DNA from: Bacteroidota bacterium
GTDB taxonomy: Bacteria > Bacteroidota > Bacteroidia > Bacteroidales > FEN-979
DNA length: 64,000 nt
Direction of reading: 5' to 3'
NCBI GenBank assembly: GCA_026391355.1
Contig: JAPLDH010000038.1
Location: forward strand, 1 to 64,000
Below are positions 43,944-53,025 of this stretch, piece after piece. Made by a program: the position numbers and the translations under genes. Every line of letters starts with the position of its first letter. Position 1 is the stretch's first letter. Below the pieces are notes generated by a model. That model ran no database searches. It was given only the letters and a program-made list of their open reading frames with translations, and had not been told where the DNA came from.

Positions 43944-44897
43944 ATGGAAGAGAAGTTATTTACAGTTACCGGGCTAAAATGCGGGTATAAGAATAAACGC
44001 AAAAATAAAACGGACAAATTAAAGTGCCCACCTGTGCTTCTGGTGGATTCACTGATTATTCCGTCCGGGAAAATAACAATTTTTTTAGGTAAATCCGGTA
44101 GTGGCAAATCTACATTCCTTGAAACCCTCGGATTAATGAGCAATACATTTCTGGCTGGTTCAATATCCTTTGAACCTGAGGCTATCTCGATTGACAGCAA
44201 AACATGGGAAAAACCACAGAAACTCGCAAAGATAAGAAATATGAACTTTTCTTTCGTCTTTCAACACGACTATCTAATGCCATATTATTCTTCCATCGAA
44301 AATATGATCATCAGCCTGCTAATTCAAAAAGAAAAAGTTGGCAAAGAAGAAACTCAGAAAAAAATCCTTGAACTATGTAAATCTCTTGGTTTGGATCCAT
44401 TAATTATTGATGAGAAAGAACCATATGAAATGGCAGGTGGACAAAAACAGAGGCTTTCTTTCTTAAGGGCGTTAATGAAAGACTACATCGTACTTTTTGG
44501 TGATGAGCCTACAGGTAACCTCGATATCGAAAATTCAGACTTCCTTATGAAACAAGTTGTACATGAGATACATGAGTCAAATTCCGGAGAAAATAAGTCT
44601 GCCATAATCGTTTCACATAATATAGAACTCTCCATAAAGTATGGAGATTGTATTGTTGTGTTGACCAAATGTAAGCATCCCGATCAGGGAAGTTCCAATG
44701 GACCTTATGAGATTTTGCCTGAGAATGTGCTTAAAAAGGAAAACGGAAAATGGAAGCATCCCGATCAGGGGAGTTCCAATGGACCTTATGAGATTTTGCC
44801 TGAGAATGTGCTTAATAAGGAAAACGGAAAATGGAAGCTTAACAATGATGAGATCAGTAAAGAAGACCTGATTGATCACATAAAAAATATCCTTTAA
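43944..44897 (+). CDS. ABC transporter ATPase (LolD/FtsE-like) with a C-terminal tandem duplication
   Basis: 317 aa; Walker A FLGKSGSGKST, signature MAGGQKQRLS, Walker B IVLFGDEPTGNLD. Confidence 0.92.
   Translation: MEEKLFTVTGLKCGYKNKRKNKTDKLKCPPVLLVDSLIIPSGKITIFLGKSGSGKSTFLETLGLMSNTFLAGSISFEPEAISIDSKTWEKPQKLAKIRNMNFSFVFQHDYLMPYYSSIENMIISLLIQKEKVGKEETQKKILELCKSLGLDPLIIDEKEPYEMAGGQKQRLSFLRALMKDYIVLFGDEPTGNLDIENSDFLMKQVVHEIHESNSGENKSAIIVSHNIELSIKYGDCIVVLTKCKHPDQGSSNGPYEILPENVLKKENGKWKHPDQGSSNGPYEILPENVLNKENGKWKLNNDEISKEDLIDHIKNIL
44673..44834 (+). repeat. Two tandem 81-bp copies inside the ABC ATPase C-terminus
   Basis: KHPDQGSSNGPYEILPENVLKKENGKW (44673-44753) and KHPDQGSSNGPYEILPENVLNKENGKW (44754-44834); few nucleotide differences. 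Confidence 0.95.
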
Positions 44898-44969
44898 CCA
44901 ACCTGAAATTTTAACCAGTACGGATAAAGAAACAAATATTGAAATTTATCAAATGAAAATATACAGAAT

Positions 44970-46607
44970 ATGATTAAACATTTCCATGTAAAATATACGA
45001 TCATTAAGAATGAGTTAAAAGCCTTATCAGGTCGGAATGGTATCACTATTATCTTTCTAACACTCCTGTTAATAATTACTTTTATTTGCTTTGGATTCTC
45101 TAAAAGTGCCTGGCATTCATACAAAGCACTTTCCAGAAGTTCGTTCTCAAACTGGATTTCGATTAAATTCACCTCAAACGTTCAGGAGGGCATGAAAAAA
45201 TTATATTCGGAAACAGACGAGAAATGTCTTAAACAAAATTTCCATATTAAAGATCTTTACTTCTATACAGAAGTCGGTTTTTCATTTCTAGACAGCAAAG
45301 GAGATAGCTCTGCCCTTCCATTCTCGGTAAGAACAATTGATCCTAAAAGTTCCGTGATTACCGAATTACTAAAAACTGGCAATGTTGTAAGGCCGTTTTC
45401 AATGACTCAGGAACAAAAGGAAGATAAATCCACTTTTAGAAAAAAGGAATTCTATGGTACTGTAACTTCGGGAGGCGACACAATTCTTAATCCATTGAGA
45501 ATCTATCCAATGGGATTAATAGTAACGAAACGGCTTTTACAAGTGCTCAACTTAGATACATTGAAAACAAGCTACATTTCTTTGAATATTAGCCCAGGCA
45601 TATGGGTCCCAGTTCAGGTGCTCGCAGTTGTAAGGGAACTCCCGGATCTATCTGATGTTGTTTGTACATATTTATTTTATTGTAAAAAACTCGAACGTTC
45701 TACCTTTGATTTAGACAATAAGTATTTGAGAATAATGATTGAGAACCTTGATAAAAAAACCGCCGACCAGGTTCAGAATTTCATTGTTAAAAAACTGAAT
45801 CTTAATAATTCACCAATGTACTATAAGATCAATACTCCAAATAAATACGGAACTGCTTGGATTTTTGAGATTGGGAATGAAGGGAAAAAAATATCAGACA
45901 GATCGAATGTTATATCGATAAGAAGTATTCCACTTTTACAAAAGTATCATCTTGTGAGGTATATAAGAATATTTAATGATACAGTTTGTGAAACTGACAA
46001 ATTAAGTCATACGGGACTTGCTGTTGAATTTAGTAAACTGGATAAAATAAGAGCTTTCTCAGATTTTATTAACAAACTCTATTCTGTAACTATTCCTATG
46101 GAGTTGCTGGAAGATAGGGAGAACTACCTTTTCTCCGGCAATCTCTCTTTGGGTCTGATAATTATGGTACTGATCCTTTCATTGTTTTCGATTACCATTT
46201 TCATATCCTCAACTTTTATAAATCACATCGCAAGGATCAAAAAGAACCTGGGAAACTTTCTGGCCTTTGGAATCAGGAACAACAAGTTACTTTGGATTTA
46301 TCTCATTTTGGCATTACTCATTATGATAATCTCAATAATTCCAGCCTTCTTTTTTTCTCTTGGTACCGGGAAATTAATAGAAAAAGTATTCCTTGAGAAG
46401 CTTCTTGTGCTCCAGACCGACCATAGTACCTTTTCATTGGTGAATTCATGGTTCTTTGTTCTTGTCGGATTTATTATCATCGCTACAATGGTCAGCATAT
46501 ATTTCTCTATTTTCCACACACTCAAAAACTCACCAGGTGACTTGGTGTATGAGCGTGATTATAAAATGAAACGAAAGAAGAAAAAACTTGTCAAAAAAAC
46601 AACTTAA
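44970..46607 (+). CDS. ABC transporter permease, FtsX/LolE-like
   Basis: 545 aa; one N-terminal TM, large extracytoplasmic domain, three C-terminal TMs; downstream of the ATPase. Confidence 0.78.
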   Translation: MIKHFHVKYTIIKNELKALSGRNGITIIFLTLLLIITFICFGFSKSAWHSYKALSRSSFSNWISIKFTSNVQEGMKKLYSETDEKCLKQNFHIKDLYFYTEVGFSFLDSKGDSSALPFSVRTIDPKSSVITELLKTGNVVRPFSMTQEQKEDKSTFRKKEFYGTVTSGGDTILNPLRIYPMGLIVTKRLLQVLNLDTLKTSYISLNISPGIWVPVQVLAVVRELPDLSDVVCTYLFYCKKLERSTFDLDNKYLRIMIENLDKKTADQVQNFIVKKLNLNNSPMYYKINTPNKYGTAWIFEIGNEGKKISDRSNVISIRSIPLLQKYHLVRYIRIFNDTVCETDKLSHTGLAVEFSKLDKIRAFSDFINKLYSVTIPMELLEDRENYLFSGNLSLGLIIMVLILSLFSITIFISSTFINHIARIKKNLGNFLAFGIRNNKLLWIYLILALLIMIISIIPAFFFSLGTGKLIEKVFLEKLLVLQTDHSTFSLVNSWFFVLVGFIIIATMVSIYFSIFHTLKNSPGDLVYERDYKMKRKKKKLVKKTT

Positions 46608-46724
46608 CTCAAAGAATATTTTGAAAATATCAATATATTGCTTTACATTTACTGACAAATAACAAATATCCCATATTATACAACTATGAAATAGTTTCAA
46701 GCGTTAACTTTAAATCATATCAAC

Positions 46725-47912
46725 ATGGATGATTATTTTATTCAAAGACCTTGGTTTTTCCCAAGTCAGGCAACATTGAGATTCTGGTTGAATACACGTA
46801 AAAAACGCCTTAGTGGGGGCGCAATGGCCCATACGCCTGGGCTTTTCCAAACCTATCTGTTCACTTTGGATTCCAGTCTTTTTATGCTTGCCGTTTTTCT
46901 TGAGATTGTTGGCTTGTCATTTTTCTTCATCTATTTTGGCAGTATCTGGTTTGCTGTTTTGTTTTTCTTTTTGGACTTTCTTTTTGCAGCCGGGTCCCAT
47001 TGGAACAAAGCCCGGTGGCTGGAATTACGAAATCAGATGGACCTTCTCAGGTGTGAGAATGCGGTAAATCCGTATGTATTTTCAAAGGAATCAGAGATGG
47101 ATACTTTCCAGGTTGAGGGTAATCCTTTAAGACCAGTTGATCAAAGAATAGCTTGGAGAAGAAGAAAAATCTCTTGGTTTAAATCTTATGCAGGCTTTTT
47201 TTTCTTCCTAATTTGCTTTCTGGCAATTTTCAAGATTGATGGTTTTGTTTCAGGCTGGCTTCAGAGTGGTTTCTCATGGAGTGCGACCCCGATACTTATT
47301 ATGGTGACATATATCGTTGTCGCTTTGATTCATATTTTTGTGACAGGATATTTTGGTTCTGAAGTTTTTTTCAGATTACGGCTTCGCGGAGAGATCAGGA
47401 GTCATGACAGGTTGGTTGAGCACGGTTACTGCCATCCCGCACTTGGCAATCCCGATCCGAATCCTTACACACAGATTGATATTTCCAATCCGAACAACAT
47501 GACCTTCCCTAAACCACCGGATGGCCGCCTCCCCGGGCAAATATTACTTCCACGTCTGCCTAGACCACATATCAACCAAAACTATCATCATCTTGAATAT
47601 AATACACTATCCACTTGTGGGATGTTTCTGGATAGCCAGTTGGTGAACATGCTTCTGAACATTAAAGGTATTCCTCCACCAGCTCCACCAGTTCCCGCCC
47701 CCGGTGTCACGGATCAGTTCCAGAAACGGGATGCCTTTCTACTTGCTGCAGTATATCATCAGTTGGTGACAATCTTAGAAACCCAGCACATTGCTGCAGG
47801 CGCACTTTTTCCAGGGGTACCTCTTCCTTCCATTCCTGATTGCCCTACACCACAGCCTCCTATTGACGAACAACCTCCTGCTCATGCAGTGAATCAACAG
47901 AAATTACCGTGA
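46725..47912 (+). CDS. 'PGLFQT' multi-TM protein, copy A (unknown family)
   Basis: 395 aa; shares 'PWF..S..TLRFWLNTRK', 'PGLFQTY', 'GSHWNKARW', 'IHIFVTGYFGSEV', 'PNNMTFPKPPD', 'YNTLSTCGMFLDSQ' with 59815-60891 and 60926-62023; Pro-rich tail. Confidence 0.8.
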   Translation: MDDYFIQRPWFFPSQATLRFWLNTRKKRLSGGAMAHTPGLFQTYLFTLDSSLFMLAVFLEIVGLSFFFIYFGSIWFAVLFFFLDFLFAAGSHWNKARWLELRNQMDLLRCENAVNPYVFSKESEMDTFQVEGNPLRPVDQRIAWRRRKISWFKSYAGFFFFLICFLAIFKIDGFVSGWLQSGFSWSATPILIMVTYIVVALIHIFVTGYFGSEVFFRLRLRGEIRSHDRLVEHGYCHPALGNPDPNPYTQIDISNPNNMTFPKPPDGRLPGQILLPRLPRPHINQNYHHLEYNTLSTCGMFLDSQLVNMLLNIKGIPPPAPPVPAPGVTDQFQKRDAFLLAAVYHQLVTILETQHIAAGALFPGVPLPSIPDCPTPQPPIDEQPPAHAVNQQKLP

Positions 47913-47944
47913 TAAATTATTATTAACAATATAAACCAGGGATA

Positions 47945-49585
47945 ATGAACATTTTAATAAACAGTTTTTTTAGAAAAAAACGACAGATCCTGTATTTCTT
48001 CTTATTATTAATTCTAGGATGCTCCCAGAAAGGGTGTAAAAAAATGGATCACTTTTCCCTCGATATTATTACTGTCGATAAAATTGCAGATAAGACAACT
48101 GACCTTTACCCTGACGCTATCATTTCATTCATAGTACCAAAAAGGTTTGACTCTGGATTATATTATGTTCCAAAAGTTGAACTTTTCAGAAAAGATACAA
48201 TTTTCTCAGTTTCAGGAATGGAAAATCTAGGACTTCCCGTCTATAAAAAAATACCAAGAGCTATTTTCCCGGTCAACGCACCAGACGCAATTGAACAGGA
48301 TATTAGATTAAGGTTTCAGACGAACAACGTCGATAAAGGGTTTACAATTCCTTCCAAGTTGAATGATTCATTAAAAATTGTACGGATCAACAAATTTCTT
48401 CATAAAGAAAATGGGAAGGCTAATTTCTTCATCTTCAGCTCTGATATTGATAATGATTACTATTTTAACGCTCTTGATAAAAATGGATATAAAATCTTTC
48501 ATGATGCTGATACCTTAAACAAAGAAATTGCAAAAACATTAATGGGAATAGGATCTGCAGGGGGAGGGTGCTCTGAAACAGGAAAATTAAAAAAATGTGT
48601 CATTATCTTTCAACCACCAAAAACAATAAATAAAATAAAAATTATCTCATATCAGAAGAAAGATTTTGTATGCGTAATCAATGAAAAAATTAAAATCTTT
48701 TATGATACAATTTATCATCTTTCTACTAATGTTCGGCCAGATTCTATTCAATGGATAGTTAATGAAACTACCTGCGGTTTCGGATTTGTTAAAATTGAAC
48801 AGGCAGATTCAAACTTCCTCCTGATCTTTTCAAGAGAACTCGAAAATAGGGAAGGTTCTGTAACAATGAAAGCAATTCCCCATAAACCAGGATATTTTTC
48901 AGATACTTCCTTCATTAAGTTTCATTTCAAACCATGTAATCCCGAACAGATTGGGAAACCAGGCCGTTTTGTATCTAAAAAAGACTCATTAAAAAATATT
49001 GAAGCGAAGAAACAAAGAAAACTAGAGGCAGAAAAGCTGGAAAAGGAAAAGAAAGATAAGCTGGAAAAGGAAAAGAAAGATAAGCTGGAAAAGGAAAAGA
49101 AAGAAAAGTTGGAAAAGGAAAAGAAAGAAAAGTTGGAAAAGGAAAAGAAAGAAAAGTTGGAAAAGGAAAAGAAAGAAAAGTTGGAAAAGGAAAAGAAAGA
49201 AAAGTTGGAAAAGGAAAAGAAAGACAGGGAAAAAGTTGCTTCAAATGCAGAAAGTAGTACCCCGTGTTCTTCAAAGGATACTGCAAAATTAAACCCGGAA
49301 AGAAGAGGTGTCATAAAAGAATTTGACAGTTTTATCTATATGATCATGCACACGAACAGGCAGAAATCAAGAGAGGACTATCAAAAACTTGCCTATGATA
49401 AAATAAACGAAATCAAACCAAAACCTGTGTTTGACTATCCAACCCCGAATGATAACCTGAATGGCTTCCTTAAATCCCTGAACCCATTGGATAACCTAAA
49501 GAAAACTGATAGTTTATCAATTACACCCAAAACTGATAAATGCGGATTGATCATAGGTGCATCAATTAAAATTATTCGCAAGTAA
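47945..49585 (+). CDS. Lipoprotein, copy A, with KLEKEKKE repeat stalk
   Basis: 546 aa; 'LLILGCSQKGCKK' lipobox; paralogous to 62093-63487 (YxVPKVExxRxDT...GLPxxxxxxRxIFP). Confidence 0.8.
   Translation: MNILINSFFRKKRQILYFFLLLILGCSQKGCKKMDHFSLDIITVDKIADKTTDLYPDAIISFIVPKRFDSGLYYVPKVELFRKDTIFSVSGMENLGLPVYKKIPRAIFPVNAPDAIEQDIRLRFQTNNVDKGFTIPSKLNDSLKIVRINKFLHKENGKANFFIFSSDIDNDYYFNALDKNGYKIFHDADTLNKEIAKTLMGIGSAGGGCSETGKLKKCVIIFQPPKTINKIKIISYQKKDFVCVINEKIKIFYDTIYHLSTNVRPDSIQWIVNETTCGFGFVKIEQADSNFLLIFSRELENREGSVTMKAIPHKPGYFSDTSFIKFHFKPCNPEQIGKPGRFVSKKDSLKNIEAKKQRKLEAEKLEKEKKDKLEKEKKDKLEKEKKEKLEKEKKEKLEKEKKEKLEKEKKEKLEKEKKEKLEKEKKDREKVASNAESSTPCSSKDTAKLNPERRGVIKEFDSFIYMIMHTNRQKSREDYQKLAYDKINEIKPKPVFDYPTPNDNLNGFLKSLNPLDNLKKTDSLSITPKTDKCGLIIGASIKIIRK
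49034..49225 (+). repeat. 24-bp tandem repeat, 8 copies (KLEKEKK[D/E])
   Basis: Read directly: aagttggaaaaggaaaagaaagaa and variants; keeps frame. Confidence 0.95.
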
Positions 49586-49632
49586 TTTAGGAATTGAATC
49601 TGTATTTTCTTGACTGATTTCAATTTGACAAT

Positions 49633-50055
49633 ATGAAGCCTAAATATTTTTTGTTTTTCTTTCTTCTGGTTATGATTGCTTCTTCTTGCATGGATACCCA
49701 GAGACAACAAGCCACTGCAATCAAAATCAGTGCTATGGACCTTTATAAAGCTTTCATCTCGAATTCCGATTCAGCCCGTAAATTATATACAGGAAAGAGA
49801 ATCGAGGTTCATGGAAATGTAAACATGTGGATCAATTATCAACCTGCTTTCATTTTTGATAAAAAAGGTGAATATCATTATACCGGGATATGTTGTAAGA
49901 TGAGTGGGAATATTCTCATCAACAGGAAAACAAAATTGAGAAACGATGTTAAAGACAACCTTACCGTTTCAATTGATGGAATTTTCGATACATGGGACGG
50001 TGAGATGCTGATACTGCAGGATTCCAGATACGTTGGACCTATGGAGAGACAATGA
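49633..50055 (+). CDS. OB-fold (tRNA_anti-like) lipoprotein
   Basis: 140 aa; 'MIASSCMDT' lipobox; 'LYKAFISNSDSARKLYTGKRIEVHGNV...VSIDGIFDTWDGEMLILQDSRYV'. Confidence 0.7.
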   Translation: MKPKYFLFFFLLVMIASSCMDTQRQQATAIKISAMDLYKAFISNSDSARKLYTGKRIEVHGNVNMWINYQPAFIFDKKGEYHYTGICCKMSGNILINRKTKLRNDVKDNLTVSIDGIFDTWDGEMLILQDSRYVGPMERQ

Positions 50056-50200
50056 TCCTGCCTTGATTTGTGTTCTGGGGATAGTCTATCTTTCAACACC
50101 TGGCTCGGTTTGTGAATTTTATTCAATATTTCCGGGATGTCCTCTTAAGTAGTGGCATCGTAATATTTTCTGTTGCCTGTTTACAAGAAATCAGAAAGTC

Positions 50201-50698
50201 ATGAGAAATTTTCGTCGCTCAGAGTCAAGATTTACTCTCTTTACTGCATTCACAATTTTAGTTTGTGTTCTGGGTGTTTTTATTTTCATATTAATATCCT
50301 CGATTACGATCTCCATTGGTGTTGGCAAATCCGAGGTTCTTCTTCCTTCCAGGTTAAATGAAGGTAATAAAAAACCTGTATATTTTGAGTGGAAAAAGGA
50401 CCAGTTAGTCTCCCACCCTTCGCATGACACACTGAATTTTCAAAAGAACCTTTCGGAAATAAAAACCTGGAATGAATCCTACGACTATATAAAACAGGTG
50501 ATAAATGCCGATAAAAAATACTCCTATTTGTTCTCAAAAATTATGCAAAGAAAAGACAGCCTGTTTCTCTTCGTATTCATAAGGCAAAGCGGCTTTAGGA
50601 ATTTTCGAGAATTCCTTGGTTTTGTACAAAATAAAATTAAAGTTGATATCGGATATGAACTTTATGAAGAAAATACCCGGATAAAAGTCAGAAAATGA
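50201..50698 (+). CDS. Single-TM ExbD-like protein 1 (no Asp in the TM)
   Basis: 165 aa; one N-terminal TM; periplasmic 'SLFLFVFIRQSGFRNFREFLGFVQNKIKVDIGYELYEE' reminiscent of ExbD/TolR-type 'PDG' domains. Confidence 0.5.
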   Translation: MRNFRRSESRFTLFTAFTILVCVLGVFIFILISSITISIGVGKSEVLLPSRLNEGNKKPVYFEWKKDQLVSHPSHDTLNFQKNLSEIKTWNESYDYIKQVINADKKYSYLFSKIMQRKDSLFLFVFIRQSGFRNFREFLGFVQNKIKVDIGYELYEENTRIKVRK

Positions 50699-51426
50699 GA
50701 TTCTCCGGAAGGTCTGAAAATATTTTTGATTCAGTGAACCTCGATTCACTGATGGATATCCTGACCTGCATTGTCGGGCTCGTATTCCTTATCGTTGTTC
50801 TTGGTGTTCTCCAGGGGAAGAAATCTGTTATTTATAAAATCCTTCCAAGACAACATATCTCAGACGTTTCAGCAGGAACGAGACCTACCCAGGAACAAAT
50901 TACCATACTCTGCCTTGATAACCAGTTGTCTGTAATAATGCCTTCAAAGGAACTGGGATCCCGGTTAGAGACTCCTTTTAAGAAGGTCAGGTCTAATGAG
51001 ATATCTGTACTCAACAAAGTTGGAGAAAAAAATAAATTCAGCGATTATTTTTACTCATATAAAGTTTATTACAAGTTAATGGCTGAAACGTATGGTTGGT
51101 ATAAACTGGTTCCGTTTTGCATTATTTCGAAAAGACAAAATATTAATTACATCTCAGAAAAGGAAATAGACACACCTGATAATAGATTTCTATCACTTCT
51201 TTCAGGTTTTGATTTTCAGAAGTATTGGTTAGATTTTATGGTTGATTCATCAAGTATCGGTATATTTAGAAAGGCCAGACAATTATGTTCTGAAAAGAAG
51301 TACAATATTGGATGGGTCACTACATCCATGAAATCAATAACGTCAGATACCATGTACGCCGGGGATCCAGGAAAATACAATGAGAATGCACCAAAAGACG
51401 ATATTCAATCAGGAACTAAATATTAA
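50695..51426 (+). CDS. Single-TM ExbD/TolR-like protein 2
   Basis: 243 aa; 'NLDSLMDILTCIVGLVFLIVVLGV' resembles ExbD 'TPFIDVMLVLLIIFMV' with Asp at the TM start; overlaps both neighbours. Confidence 0.6.
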   Translation: MRFSGRSENIFDSVNLDSLMDILTCIVGLVFLIVVLGVLQGKKSVIYKILPRQHISDVSAGTRPTQEQITILCLDNQLSVIMPSKELGSRLETPFKKVRSNEISVLNKVGEKNKFSDYFYSYKVYYKLMAETYGWYKLVPFCIISKRQNINYISEKEIDTPDNRFLSLLSGFDFQKYWLDFMVDSSSIGIFRKARQLCSEKKYNIGWVTTSMKSITSDTMYAGDPGKYNENAPKDDIQSGTKY

Positions 51427-52940
51427 TGAGTTTGATCTTCCCATTTCAAAACGTACATAAAATGCAACCTGCAATATTGCCCTCAGAACGAAGCCCTTTG
51501 CCGGCAGGAAGCACACCGGCTGTCACTTACACACAAAGGTCAACGAGAAATGAACCTTTTCTAAAAAGGTTTTTTATTTATTCTTCGCCTGCAATAACTC
51601 TATTTATTGCTTTCATTGCCCTGATCTTCTTTATCAATGTGATCGTGGCCTCTGCCCCGCCACACAGTATGATGGAGAGGCTCTTTAATGCAAACGACCC
51701 GGTACTGAATTTTGTACCTTTTTTCAACATGTTTATTTTTTTTTGGTCACTTACTGACCTGTTGATCAAGGAGATCAGAATTATCAGGTTAAGGAAGCAG
51801 CTCAGGCATGAATACATCCGTTCACTTCCTGACCAGATTGGTGGGCTAAACACTATTCCCGAACTGTACGCTCTTTCATTTTTCAGGGAAGACTGGAAAA
51901 ATAAATATTACCCTTCGCTGGTCAGGTTGCTTCTCGATAACCTTGTTGAACAGAACAACACTCAAAAATCACATGAATATTTTAAGCATCTGACAGAAAT
52001 TGAAGCGAATAAATCGTATAACTCATACTCTCTTGTAAAGCTCATGATATGGGCAATGCCGATATTGGGATTTATTGGTACTGTTCTCGGAATGGGGATC
52101 GCTATCGGGAGTTTCTCCGGATTTCTGACAGGGAACATCGATGATATCAGTGTTGTTAAGGTTGAACTTGGAAAGATTGCCACAGGCCTTGCCTATGCAT
52201 TTGATAAAACCCTCCTCTGCCTGTCGACTGCTTTTATTACAATGATCCTTACCACCATCATCCAGAAGCAGGAGGATATGCTTATGATCAGGTTTGAGAA
52301 ACTTGGACTAAATATTCTATCTGCTTACAAGTCAGGCGCCCAGCAACCTGTTGTCATTTCAGAAGAACAGCTGGTAAATGATGATGCAACCGAACATAAA
52401 GCTGAAACAGTCAGCCGGCTTCTCGATACATTTTCATCTTCCCTGAATGAACTGATAAAGAAACTTGATGCTCCCCAGGCAAGAGTGGAGGAAGTCGGGT
52501 TGAAGGCAACTGAATTTTTTAAACAGATCTCTGAGACCGGCCGGAAATTGAATGAACAGATCGACAATTCCCTATCGCGGCAAAATAGTGCGATTGAGCA
52601 GATGGATGACATCAATGAAAAGATTCACCAGGCAATGCAAAAAGCTAATCTCATACAGGAGCAGATCTCCGGGCAAATCCAGGAACTGGCTCAGCATGTC
52701 CTTGATTCAAAAATGCAGATGGCTGACTATAAAATAAATGCCGTTGATAACACCGGGGCACAAACTGAACAGCGTGAAGATATTCATCTAAAGACCATTG
52801 AGAGCCTGAACCTTCTTTCCTCGCAACTTGCAGGCATCCAGGATTCCCAGGTTAAGATTTCCGGGTTGTTGTCCCAGTTTGGAGGTGGTTTTGAAATTAC
52901 CCTGGCAAAGTCAACATCGGGGCACATACCCCAAACATAA
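51426..52940 (+). CDS. MotA/TolQ/ExbB-family proton-channel protein with a long C-terminal helical tail
   Basis: 504 aa; 'LMIWAMPILGFIGTVLGMGIAIGSFSGF...KVELGKIATGLAYAFDKTLLCLSTAFITMIL', then a ~200 aa heptad-rich tail. Confidence 0.85.
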   Translation: MSLIFPFQNVHKMQPAILPSERSPLPAGSTPAVTYTQRSTRNEPFLKRFFIYSSPAITLFIAFIALIFFINVIVASAPPHSMMERLFNANDPVLNFVPFFNMFIFFWSLTDLLIKEIRIIRLRKQLRHEYIRSLPDQIGGLNTIPELYALSFFREDWKNKYYPSLVRLLLDNLVEQNNTQKSHEYFKHLTEIEANKSYNSYSLVKLMIWAMPILGFIGTVLGMGIAIGSFSGFLTGNIDDISVVKVELGKIATGLAYAFDKTLLCLSTAFITMILTTIIQKQEDMLMIRFEKLGLNILSAYKSGAQQPVVISEEQLVNDDATEHKAETVSRLLDTFSSSLNELIKKLDAPQARVEEVGLKATEFFKQISETGRKLNEQIDNSLSRQNSAIEQMDDINEKIHQAMQKANLIQEQISGQIQELAQHVLDSKMQMADYKINAVDNTGAQTEQREDIHLKTIESLNLLSSQLAGIQDSQVKISGLLSQFGGGFEITLAKSTSGHIPQT

Positions 52941-53025
52941 TATATAAAGACTCCATTGAAATGTCAGAGCCGGGTTGGGTCCTGGCTTGATGGAATGAGA
53001 AGTATCAACAATTAACCATTCAGAT

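Noticed and set aside
44673-49225. CRISPR-like arrays
   Set aside because: The tandem repeats are in-frame coding duplications without unique spacers; no cas genes were seen.
48922-49314. Minus-strand ORFs 'FSNFSFFSFSNFSFF...' and 'FPFPTFLSFPFPTFLS...'
   Set aside because: Artefacts of the 24-bp KLEKEKKE repeat read on the opposite strand.
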